Source: DASSUC01 sp035650075 (GTDB lineage Bacteria; Actinomycetota; Actinomycetes; Mycobacteriales; Micromonosporaceae). From it: a stretch of DNA of 64,000 nt. The translations under genes and the position numbers were made by a program. Shown one piece after another: positions 26,881 through 36,032 of this stretch. The first letter of the stretch is position 1. The number at the start of each line of letters is the position of its first letter. The notes below the pieces were generated by a model. The model did no database searches. It saw nothing but the letters and a program-made list of their open reading frames with translations, and was not told the DNA's origin. The stretch spans positions 1-64,000 of the forward strand of contig DASRII010000319.1 in NCBI GenBank assembly GCA_035650075.1, given 5' to 3'.

Positions 26881-27553
26881 GGCCCGCTACGACGCGGTCG
26901 CGGACTTCTACGCGGCCGGGTGGCCGGACTCCTACGACGATCCGGCGTCCGTGGCGTTGCTGGAGCTGCTCGGTCCGGTGGACGGGCTGCGGGTGCTGGA
27001 TGTCGCATGTGGACACGGGCGGATCGCCCGCGAGCTGGCCCGCCGTGGGGGACACGTGGTCGGCGTGGACATCTCGGCGGCGCTGATCGCGAAGGCCGAG
27101 AGCGCCGAGTCGCTCGGAATCCGGTACCTGCACGCCGGCATCAGCTCGGCCTCGCTCGACGCGGCGACGTTCCAGGCGGCGGTCTGCGCCTTCGGGCTGT
27201 CCGACATCGACGACCTCGACGACGCGGTCGGTACGATAGCCGGCGCCCTCTGCCCGGATGGCATCTTCGTCTTCTCGATCCTGCACCCGTGCTTCCCGGG
27301 CGGGCGTGACGTCGCCGCCTCGTGGTCACCGGACGGTGGCTACCACGAGGAGGGTCGGTGGACGGCCGACGACGCACTGTCCACATTGCGCCGTCGGGTC
27401 GGCGCGAACCACCGCATGCTGTCTACGTACGTCGACACGCTGCACCGGCACGGCCTGTGGACGGAACGGCTGGCCGAGCCGGGCCCGTCGTCGGATCGGC
27501 CCGACCTCGCCCGCGTGCCGCTCTTCCTCGTCGCGAGGTGTGTCAAGCGGTAG
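26873..27553 (+). CDS. Class I SAM-dependent methyltransferase
   Basis: 226 residues from a TTG at 26873 that overlaps the phosphatase gene by eight bases. SAM-binding motif VLDVACGHGRIARELA, acidic VVGVDIS, then ALCPDGIFVFSILHPCFPG. The HPCFPG stretch is typical of small-molecule methyltransferases of the Methyltransf_25 group. The substrate is unknown. It overlaps the convergent beta-lactamase-like gene by 11 bases. Confidence 0.82.
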   Translation: MTEARYDAVADFYAAGWPDSYDDPASVALLELLGPVDGLRVLDVACGHGRIARELARRGGHVVGVDISAALIAKAESAESLGIRYLHAGISSASLDAATFQAAVCAFGLSDIDDLDDAVGTIAGALCPDGIFVFSILHPCFPGGRDVAASWSPDGGYHEEGRWTADDALSTLRRRVGANHRMLSTYVDTLHRHGLWTERLAEPGPSSDRPDLARVPLFLVARCVKR

Positions 27554-28343
27554 CGTGCCGGTCGGCCCAGCTCGCCGCCGCGACCCGGGTCACGAGCCGG
27601 CAGGCCTGAGCGTCCGGCAGGCCCGTCGAGGTGCAACAGACAACGGCGTACGGCGGCGCGTCGGCCGGAAACACGACGCCGGCTCCGTGCCGGATGCCCC
27701 GGATCCACCCGTTCTTGTGCGCGATGCGGGTCCCGGGCGGTAGCCCGGCCGCCAAGTCCTCGCGCCGCTCCTGGGCGAGCAGGACATCGAGCATCTCTTG
27801 GCACCGTTCCGGATCCACGATCGTGGCGAGCGCAATTGCCGACAGCAGCGCCGCGAGGTCGGCGGCGGTGACGAGGTTCTCCAAGCCCGCCTCCTTCGCC
27901 GCGCGGTCCTCGATGCCCCGGCTGACCACGCTGTGCGCCGCGCCGGCCAACCGCCACACCTCGGCCACCTCGTCGATGCCCACAGTGGACAGACACAGGT
28001 TGGTGGCCAGGTTGCTGGACCTTACGATCATCCGCCGGGCGAGCCAGCGCAGCGGTACGGCATCGCCGATCCGCTGCCAGACCTCCTCGTCGTTGTCATG
28101 GTCCCGGCGGTTGCCGAACGTGGGCGCACCATCGAGGGCAGACCGGAACTCGTTGCGCACCTCGACCGGTACGTCCACATCGGACACCGCCCGGTACACC
28201 GCCGCCAGCACGGCCACCTTCATCGTGCTGGCGGCGTAGTGCGGCTCGTCGGCCAGCCGGGCGTACGTCGGTGGCCCGCCGAGCGGCCCGTACCACACGG
28301 ACACCGTGCCCGGTACTCCGGCGAGGTCGGCGTCGATCGTCAT
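27543..28343 (-). CDS. Class A beta-lactamase-fold serine hydrolase
   Basis: 266 residues. Motifs: STMK (S39-K42, catalytic serine and lysine), SSN in place of SDN (near residue 107), and KNG in place of KTG (HKNGWIRG). There is no signal peptide, and a clear Glu166-type omega-loop (ExxLN) is not seen; GIEDRAAKEAGLEN is the nearest match. It may be a cytoplasmic peptidase or esterase more than an antibiotic-degrading enzyme. Monocistronic, convergent with the methyltransferase. Confidence 0.82.
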   Translation of the reverse strand: MTIDADLAGVPGTVSVWYGPLGGPPTYARLADEPHYAASTMKVAVLAAVYRAVSDVDVPVEVRNEFRSALDGAPTFGNRRDHDNDEEVWQRIGDAVPLRWLARRMIVRSSNLATNLCLSTVGIDEVAEVWRLAGAAHSVVSRGIEDRAAKEAGLENLVTAADLAALLSAIALATIVDPERCQEMLDVLLAQERREDLAAGLPPGTRIAHKNGWIRGIRHGAGVVFPADAPPYAVVCCTSTGLPDAQACRLVTRVAAASWADRHATA

Positions 28344-28407
28344 TGCCTACCGAAGCTACCGTGTCGCACGCTGTTGCGCTGGCGTGACCCGTACTAGCGT
28401 GTGGCGG

Positions 28408-29880
28408 ATGAAGGCTGATCTCAATAGGCGGACCGTTCTGCGCGGTGCCGCCGCCGCAGCGGGGGGAGCACTGCTGGGCGGGCCGTTCGCGGGGTTCGTC
28501 GCCCGCGACGCGGCGGGCGCGATCGGGGACGCTGATTTCCGGCAACTGCGGGCGATCCCGGATCTGCGGGACGGTGTCGTGCGGCTGTGGCTGCCGCAGG
28601 ACTTCCAGTACCGCTCGTTCCACGACACCGAGTTCCCCGTCGTCCTCGACGACGGCACCAATTTGCCGGGGCGGCACGACGGCATGGCGGCGTTCCGCGG
28701 CCCGAACGGCAACGTCCTCCTGGTACGCAACCACGAGCTGAACAATCCCGGCCCGGCATTCGGCGACGCGTCCGCGGCCTATGACCCGATGGCGCAGGGC
28801 GGCACGACGACCATCGAGGTCACCAAGTTCGGTGAGGTCGTCCACGCGCATACGAGCCTCAACGGTACGCAGATGAACTGCTCCGGCGGGCCGATGCCGT
28901 GGGGCAGCTGGATCAGCTGTGAGGAGACGGTCAACGGGCCGGACGTCGGCCCGGACTTCACCGGCGTGTCGAACATCCCGCTGACCCAACGGCACGGGTT
29001 CATCTTCGACGTACCGAAGAACGGCCAGTCGGACCGCGAGCCGATCACGTCCGCGGGCCGGTTCGCGCACGAGTCGGTGGCGTTCGATCCGCGCGAGGGC
29101 GCGCTCTACCTGACCGAGGACAACTTCGGCTTCCCGTCCGGCTTCTACCGGTACAAGCCGCCGCGCAACCCGAACGAGTGCGGGCGCCTGGTCAACGGCG
29201 GGCGGCTGCAGATGCTCGCCGTCCGCGGCCAGCCGAACGCGAACCTCGCCGCGTCGCAGCAACTGCGGGCCACCTACCGCGTCGAGTGGGTGGACATCGA
29301 CGACCCGGCGCCGACGTTCCCGTTTACGCCCGGCGTGACGGCACCCACGACCAACAACGACGCGCTGACGCACGTCTCGCGGCAGGGCTGGGCGCAGGGT
29401 GCGGCGTTCTTCTCCCGGCTCGAGGGGTCGGCGTACCGCGATGGCGTGGTCTACTTCTGCTCCACGCAGGGCGGCGGGCCGGCCGAGACGAGCATCGGTC
29501 CGATCGCCGATGGGTACGGCAACGGCAGCGGCCAAATCTGGGCGTACCACATCCAGTCGAACACCCTGCAGCTCGTCTTCGAGTCGACGGGGCCGGACGT
29601 GCTCGACCTGCCGGACAACGTGACCACGAGCCCGCGCGGCACCCTGGTGGTCTGCGAGGACAACGTCAACGACAACTTCGTCCGGGGTCTGACCCGCGGC
29701 GGGCAACTGTTCGACATCGCGCTGAACCGGCTCGTGAGCAGCACAGGTGCGCCGCGGTTCAACGACGAGTTCGCCGGCTCGACGTTCTCCCCGGACGGGC
29801 ACACGCTGTTCGTCAACATCCAGGCCGGTCGCGGGATGTCGTTCGCGATCTGGGGACCCTGGTACCGGCTGGGCGTCTGA
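28408..29880 (+). CDS. phoX: PhoX-family alkaline phosphatase (DUF839), Tat-exported
   Basis: 490 residues. Twin-arginine signal NRRTVLRGAAAAAGGALLG, then a beta-propeller. The PhoX signature MNCSGGPMPWGSWISCEET carries the conserved cysteine, and acidic residues in LTEDNFGF and VVCEDNVNDNF are candidates for the iron-calcium cofactor. PhoX hydrolyses phosphate monoesters outside the cell when phosphate is short. No PHO box was recognised in the 64 bases ahead. A three-base stop-to-coding gap leads to the convergent typA. Confidence 0.88.
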   Translation: MKADLNRRTVLRGAAAAAGGALLGGPFAGFVARDAAGAIGDADFRQLRAIPDLRDGVVRLWLPQDFQYRSFHDTEFPVVLDDGTNLPGRHDGMAAFRGPNGNVLLVRNHELNNPGPAFGDASAAYDPMAQGGTTTIEVTKFGEVVHAHTSLNGTQMNCSGGPMPWGSWISCEETVNGPDVGPDFTGVSNIPLTQRHGFIFDVPKNGQSDREPITSAGRFAHESVAFDPREGALYLTEDNFGFPSGFYRYKPPRNPNECGRLVNGGRLQMLAVRGQPNANLAASQQLRATYRVEWVDIDDPAPTFPFTPGVTAPTTNNDALTHVSRQGWAQGAAFFSRLEGSAYRDGVVYFCSTQGGGPAETSIGPIADGYGNGSGQIWAYHIQSNTLQLVFESTGPDVLDLPDNVTTSPRGTLVVCEDNVNDNFVRGLTRGGQLFDIALNRLVSSTGAPRFNDEFAGSTFSPDGHTLFVNIQAGRGMSFAIWGPWYRLGV

Positions 29881-29888
29881 GGAGGACG

Positions 29889-31748
<1,860 letters not shown>

Positions 31749-31792
31749 ACAGCCATTGTCCCGGGTCTGGATCCCGAGCCGGCCGCCGGGGT

Positions 31793-31822
31793 TTGACCGA
31801 ACGGACAGCCATGGGTTAGGAA
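31793..31822 (+). promoter_or_regulatory. Possible promoter of the lytic transglycosylase gene
   Basis: TTGACC (31793-31798) and TAGGAA (31817-31822) are 18 bases apart and lie 36 bases ahead of the ATG at 31858. TAGGAA resembles the TAGRAT-like -10 of actinomycete housekeeping promoters. Confidence 0.4.
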
Positions 31823-31857
31823 GGTCGGGTTGCCTGTGACATCCGGGCGGGGGAGGG

Positions 31858-32748
31858 ATGCGGATGCGGCGTGCGCTACGGGGCCTGGTTCCGATCGTGA
31901 CCGCGGGGGTGCTGGCCACCGCGGTCGTCAGTTGCGCGGGTGACCCCGCGACTACCGAGCGGGACGAACCGGCGCGGGCGGCCGTGGCCGAACGCTTCGC
32001 GACGGCGAGCCCGACACCAGGCCCGAGCCCATCCGCGACGCGCGGCCCATCACCCACGCCACGCCGTACGCCGACGCGGCGGCCCACGCCGAGCGTCAAA
32101 CCGAAGATCCCGTTGCCACCGCCGCCGAACCCACCGCAGGTTCCGCCGCCGTCACCGGGTGCATCCGGCCCGACCTGCCCCACGTACGCCGGACCGAAGG
32201 CACCCGTCGGCGACGTCAAGTCCGCGCTCACCGCGGCGGCGACCCGACCGTGGTGGACCGGCGCCAGCAAGCCGACCGGCTACACCGGCGACGGCTCCGA
32301 CATCACCGTGCCGGTCAACCTCATCAAGGCGGTTGCCTGGCAGGAGAGCGGCTGGCAGTCGACCATCATCGCGTGCGACGGCGGGATCGGCACGATGCAG
32401 GTGATGCCGGGTACCGCCGACTGGATGAACCAACGGTTCGGCACCTCGCACAACGTGAACACGCTGGCGGGCAACACGGCGTTGGGCGCGGAGTACCTGC
32501 AGTGGCTGATCATGTACTTCGGCCTGTACTACTTCGGCTCCTTCGACCTGAGCGTGACCGCGCCGGTCGGCGCCAACGGTGCCACGATGCGGCTACGCGA
32601 CGTAGTGATCGCCGGGTACAACGTGGGGCCCGGTGCGATCGAGGTGATCGTCCCGGACCCCGGCGCTGACTATTTGAAGATCCCGAACCAGTCGTACGTC
32701 AACAATGTCGTCGCGCTGACGACGAACTGCGTCTGCCTCTCGTACTAG
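31858..32748 (+). CDS. Lytic transglycosylase (SLT-type) lipoprotein
   Basis: 296 residues. The ATG at 31858 follows GGGGGAGGG. The signal peptide ends in VVSC (C26, possible lipid attachment). Residues 35-105 are a low-complexity Pro/Thr/Arg linker that would span the cell wall. The catalytic domain has AWQESGWQ (E163, the general acid), GTMQVMPGTADWM and AGYNVGPGA, the standard goose-type/SLT motifs. It should cleave glycan strands of peptidoglycan. Confidence 0.9.
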   Translation: MRMRRALRGLVPIVTAGVLATAVVSCAGDPATTERDEPARAAVAERFATASPTPGPSPSATRGPSPTPRRTPTRRPTPSVKPKIPLPPPPNPPQVPPPSPGASGPTCPTYAGPKAPVGDVKSALTAAATRPWWTGASKPTGYTGDGSDITVPVNLIKAVAWQESGWQSTIIACDGGIGTMQVMPGTADWMNQRFGTSHNVNTLAGNTALGAEYLQWLIMYFGLYYFGSFDLSVTAPVGANGATMRLRDVVIAGYNVGPGAIEVIVPDPGADYLKIPNQSYVNNVVALTTNCVCLSY

Positions 32749-32749
32749 G

Positions 32750-33205
32750 TCACGGATTCGCGTAGGGCGTCCACTGCGCCTCGTCGCGCTCGCCCGGCGT
32801 GGTCTTCTCCGGAAAGTCCCGCCGGCCGAGCCTGGGATGCCAGGCGGCGACCAGCCAGGTCAGGTTGCGGATCAGCAGCGCGGGCCACGGCAGCTTGTCG
32901 GTCAACCGGGTGAAGATGGCCTCGGCCTCGTGGTGCAGCACGTCCTCGTCGTTGACCGTACAGCGGACGGACCATGCGGTGTCGTAGCCGTCGAGCACCG
33001 ACCGCTCCTCCGGATCCTGGCCGTACACGTTGGCATCGACGTCGCCTCCCACGACACCCGGTCGGTCGGCGAGCTCGGTGGACACGATCATCCGGCCATA
33101 CCGCTCCGTGATGTTCATGTCCAGCGTCTCAGCGAGCCGCCGCGCCACCTCGGCGGGAGGCAGCCCGGTGTTCATGATGATGTGGTCCACAGTCGACATC
33201 GTCAC
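32750..33205 (-). CDS. Candidate immunity protein for the adjacent toxin
   Basis: 151 residues. The GTG at 33205 overlaps the toxin stop as GTGA; an internal ATG at 33199 is the alternative. The N-terminal half (PPAEVARRLAETLDMNITE) looks helical and the middle is acidic (VVGGDVDANVYGQDPEE); the C-terminus has TWLVAAWHPRLGRRDFPE. I do not recognise a named family. Position directly after the toxin domain, tight coupling and small size are what an immunity gene shows. No membrane segment or signal peptide, consistent with cytosolic neutralisation of a nuclease. Confidence 0.65.
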   Translation of the reverse strand: MTMSTVDHIIMNTGLPPAEVARRLAETLDMNITERYGRMIVSTELADRPGVVGGDVDANVYGQDPEERSVLDGYDTAWSVRCTVNDEDVLHHEAEAIFTRLTDKLPWPALLIRNLTWLVAAWHPRLGRRDFPEKTTPGERDEAQWTPYANP

Positions 33206-35013
33206 TCCGGCAGGGTCAGCATTCGGCCGTCACCAAGAATTATGTGTACCCGATCCGGCATCGTCTGTCCGTGTACCCTCGCTTGTCCCACCGCCCGGCC
33301 GAAGCCACGCCGCGCTTCCTCCTCGGTCAGGCCGGCCGCCCGGCCGTCGATGACCGCGTCGCCGCCGCCGTGCGGTTCGACCTGGCGTCCCGCGTCGATG
33401 ATGTTGTCCTTCACCGCGCTGCTGCTGCCGCTGTCGAGCGTCTTCAGCTCGGTGATCGTACCGGGGTCGTCGGGTGTGCGGCGCACGACGGAGTCGGGGT
33501 TGGTAAGCCCGTCGACGTTGTCGACCCGCTCGACCGGCGTGACCTCCATGCCGTGTTCGGTGGCGAGGTAGTCCGCGATCTCGCGTTCCTTGGGCAGGAA
33601 GTGACCATCCGGGTCGGCGACCCCGGGACTGAAGTCGTCGCCGTGCGGACCAAGCTCGATGTTCGGGTGGGTGCTCTCCGGCGTGGTCGTACCGTCGCCG
33701 TCCGGCTCGCGCGGTGCGTCCGGGTCGTGCGGGGCGTCCGGGTCGCGCGGGGCGTCCGGGTCGCGCGGTGCGTCGGGGTCCCGCGGCCCGTCGGGTGGTG
33801 GCGGTGCGTCCGGATCCCGCGGTGGCCCACCGGACGGGTCCGGCTCGCGCGGCGGTCCGCCGGGCGGCGGTGGCGCGTTGGGGTCGCGCGGTGGCCCTCC
33901 GGACGGGTCGGGCTCGCGCGGGGGCCCGCCCGATGGTGGTGGCGGTGCGTCCGGCTCGCGGGGCGGTCCGCCGGATGGTGGTGGCGGTGCGTCTGGCTCG
34001 CGGGGCGGTCCGCCGGATGGTGGCGGCGCGTCGGGTTCGCGCGGCGGCCCGCCACTCGGCGGGTGCCCGCCCGGAGGACCGCTGGGCGGACCACCGCCAG
34101 GTGGATGCCCACCCGGAGGACCACCACCTGGTGGCCCGCCACCCGGCGGGTGACCGGATGGTCCATCGGGGATGTTGGGGCCGCCGTGCGGCCGCGTCGG
34201 GGGACCCCCGTGCGGGCCCGACGGAGCGCTCCGGCCGGCGCGGCGCAGCCGGCGTAGCAGGTCGCGGAGCTTGCTGATGATGTCGCCGAGCTTGCTGAGG
34301 ATCGGGGCCAGCCGGCGGATGCTCTTGACGAGCCCTTCGAGCAGGTGGGCGATGCGGCCGACCCACTTGGCGACGAGAGAGCCGACCTGCGCTACGACGA
34401 GCGGCGTGGCGAGGCCGAGGGTACAGGCCTCTTCGGCCAACCACTCCCAGATCCGTACCGCGAGCACTCCGACGAACTCGGCGATGAGGTCGCGCACCAT
34501 TCCGCGGACGAGGGCCACGACCAGGCCGGCACCCTCGACGATCATCCCGAGCGCCTCGGCCAGATCCTTCAGGGCGACCATTGCGGCCTGCTGCTCGCCC
34601 ATGTGGTTGCGGTACGCGTCCGCCGTCGCGCCGAGCCAGTCGATAGTGTCCTGGTCGACCGCGTCGCGCAGCTGGGTGGCGGCGCTGTCCATCGCCCCGC
34701 CGACGTTGTGCCAGGTCTGCGCGAACGCCGTTATCTGGTCGGGGTCACCGGCCAGCCAGTCCAACCCTTGGCGGAGTGGCTTGACGTGTTCCATCAGCCA
34801 GGCCACACCCCAGGCCACGATCTGGCCGAGCGGGTCGACGACGAACGCGAGGGCGTCCATGCCCGCGGCGAACCCACCGATCCCGACCTCGATCCAGGAC
34901 CCGGACTGGAAGCCGCTGATGATGCCCTCGATGTCCTCGGCGAGGAAGATGCCGGTCCACGGCTTGGTGGAATCCTGCCGCTCGGCAATCAGTGGATTCG
35001 GCATCACGCTCAT
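33202..35013 (-). CDS. Polymorphic toxin with proline-rich linker and CdiA-type nuclease C-terminus
   Basis: 603 residues from the ATG at 35013 (CCGGAG leader). Residues 1-270 are an all-helical N-terminus with WXG100-like segments (TWHNVGGAMDSA, DWLGATADAYRN) and hydrophobic helices, as in type VII-secreted toxins of actinomycetes. Residues 275-450 are GGPPREPDAPPPP repeats. Residues 470-603 form a compact domain: REIADYLATEHG, ITELKTL (E522, K524), SAVKDNIIDAGRQ, AVIDGRAAGL, RVHIILGDG. This pattern resembles CdiA C-terminal tRNase (PD-(D/E)xK-like) domains. Export through an ESX system is inferred; no ESX core genes are in the window. Confidence 0.85.
   Translation of the reverse strand: MSVMPNPLIAERQDSTKPWTGIFLAEDIEGIISGFQSGSWIEVGIGGFAAGMDALAFVVDPLGQIVAWGVAWLMEHVKPLRQGLDWLAGDPDQITAFAQTWHNVGGAMDSAATQLRDAVDQDTIDWLGATADAYRNHMGEQQAAMVALKDLAEALGMIVEGAGLVVALVRGMVRDLIAEFVGVLAVRIWEWLAEEACTLGLATPLVVAQVGSLVAKWVGRIAHLLEGLVKSIRRLAPILSKLGDIISKLRDLLRRLRRAGRSAPSGPHGGPPTRPHGGPNIPDGPSGHPPGGGPPGGGPPGGHPPGGGPPSGPPGGHPPSGGPPREPDAPPPSGGPPREPDAPPPPSGGPPREPDAPPPPSGGPPREPDPSGGPPRDPNAPPPPGGPPREPDPSGGPPRDPDAPPPPDGPRDPDAPRDPDAPRDPDAPHDPDAPREPDGDGTTTPESTHPNIELGPHGDDFSPGVADPDGHFLPKEREIADYLATEHGMEVTPVERVDNVDGLTNPDSVVRRTPDDPGTITELKTLDSGSSSAVKDNIIDAGRQVEPHGGGDAVIDGRAAGLTEEEARRGFGRAVGQARVHGQTMPDRVHIILGDGRMLTLPE
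33700..34160 (-). repeat. Coding tandem repeats (Gly-Pro-Arg-Glu-Pro-Asp linker)
   Basis: Imperfect 36-45 base units encode GGPPREPDAPPPPS and shorter RDPDAP repeats in the toxin gene. Neighbouring units are nearly identical at DNA level (around 33950-34040), indicating recent duplication and probable length variation between strains. Confidence 0.85.
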
Positions 35014-35039
35014 GCGATAACTCCGGCTCGTTCGCCGCG

Positions 35040-35135
35040 CGCCGTCTCATGGTGGCGCCTTCCCTCGGCGCCGCGCAGCGAGCTGCGCCCGGCGCGTCGC
35101 CTCAGTCCAGGCACCACCGGCGGCGCTGTGCTCAA
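35040..35135. repeat. GC-rich dispersed repeat between toxin and EspC-like gene
   Basis: Contains GGCGCCTTCCCTCGGCG and CTCAGTCCAGGCACC, aligned with the repeat at 6338-6459, but with a different middle part. It separates two genes of the toxin operon by 130 bases, while the operon's other junctions overlap, so it looks like an insertion. Confidence 0.6.
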
Positions 35136-35143
35136 TCGCGTGC

Positions 35144-35464
35144 TCATTGCTTGAACCCGCCGAAGAGGTCACCTGCGCTCTGCTCGCCGTGTTCGTACCG
35201 GCTGGCGGTGCTGCGCAGTTCGGTGGCGGCGGACCGTAGGGCGTCCGCGGTGTCGTTGGCCGCGTCGACGGCGGCGCGCTGGAGCGGCTCGAGCAGCAGG
35301 GGAATGATCTGGCAGAGGAACCCGTACGCCATGTGGCCCATCCGGACGTGCTCCCCGGCCTGCTTCGCCTGGTCGACGGATCCGGCGATGAAGTCGACGT
35401 TGGACGCGTGTGTCTTCAGCGCCTCGACCTCGACGCTGAAGCCGGCGCTACCGCCGGGAGGCAC
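35144..35464 (-). CDS. EspC-like type VII secretion target protein
   Basis: 106 residues from the GTG at 35464. A helical hairpin protein with the pattern of the ESX-1 secretion-associated EspC/DUF2580 group: FSVEVEALKTHASNVDFIAGSVDQAKQAGEHV and the late RSAATELRSTASRYEHGEQ. Such proteins are secretion partners or chaperones encoded before WXG-type toxins. It overlaps the preceding YbaB-like gene by 17 bases and precedes the toxin gene. Confidence 0.82.
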   Translation of the reverse strand: MPPGGSAGFSVEVEALKTHASNVDFIAGSVDQAKQAGEHVRMGHMAYGFLCQIIPLLLEPLQRAAVDAANDTADALRSAATELRSTASRYEHGEQSAGDLFGGFKQ

Positions 35465-35891
35465 GACCGCGCCAATCGCCGGAGTCGTCGCGGTTCTCGC
35501 CGTCCTCGGACGGCGGCTCGGGGAAACGCCGTTCGAAACTGGAGACCACCGCTCGTCCGGTCTCGGACTCCGCGCCCACGGTATCGGCAGCGATCTCCGC
35601 GACCCGGTTGGCGAGCTTGGCCTGTGCCCGCCGCATCACCGCCAGGATCTCGGCGGCGGTCTGGTCCGCCGTCCACTTCCGCGTCGACTCGCCGAGCCGC
35701 AGGTTGGTCATCGCGCCCGAGCCGGCAACGGTGACCTCGACCGACCCGTCAGAGCTCGAGGCGGACACGGATAACTGTCCTACCTGCTCCGACATTGCTT
35801 GCGCCTTTGCGGCGCGATCCGCTACCGACGCCGACCAGTCCCGAATCCATTCCTCGGCACTGTCACTGGTGGCACCCAACGGGACATTCAT
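35448..35891 (-). CDS. YbaB/EbfC-family protein of a type VII effector operon
   Basis: 147 residues from the ATG at 35891 (GGGGGAGG nine bases upstream). The YbaB pattern is a helix (ADRAAKAQAMSEQVGQLSVSASSSDGSVEVTVAGSGAMTNLRL) with the strand SVEVTVAGSG, then a long helix TAAEILAVMRRAQAKLANRV. Classic YbaB binds DNA; variants at the head of ESX effector operons are common in actinomycetes and may act as adaptors. First gene of the toxin operon. Confidence 0.85.
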   Translation of the reverse strand: MNVPLGATSDSAEEWIRDWSASVADRAAKAQAMSEQVGQLSVSASSSDGSVEVTVAGSGAMTNLRLGESTRKWTADQTAAEILAVMRRAQAKLANRVAEIAADTVGAESETGRAVVSSFERRFPEPPSEDGENRDDSGDWRGRASRR

Positions 35892-35923
35892 GTCGCCGTG
35901 CCTCCCCCTTCGCCGACGCTCAC

Positions 35924-35929
35924 CGTATA
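35924..35929 (-). promoter_or_regulatory. Possible -10 element of the toxin operon
   Basis: TATACG on the minus strand lies in an AT-rich patch (35924-35940) about 35 bases before the YbaB-like start codon. No clear -35 box was found. Confidence 0.3.
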
Positions 35930-36032
35930 TCCAAATATCGAGAGACATGACCAGATGCTCGGCTGCGAAACCATCGCCCGGATGGGCAGAATCACGTAAC
36001 CGAAGTCGCCGGGACGAGGCAGGCTAAGAATC

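Noticed and set aside
33700..34160. Repeats resembling a CRISPR array
   Set aside because: Units are contiguous, lack unique spacers and encode a regular Pro/Gly/Arg/Asp linker in a single frame.
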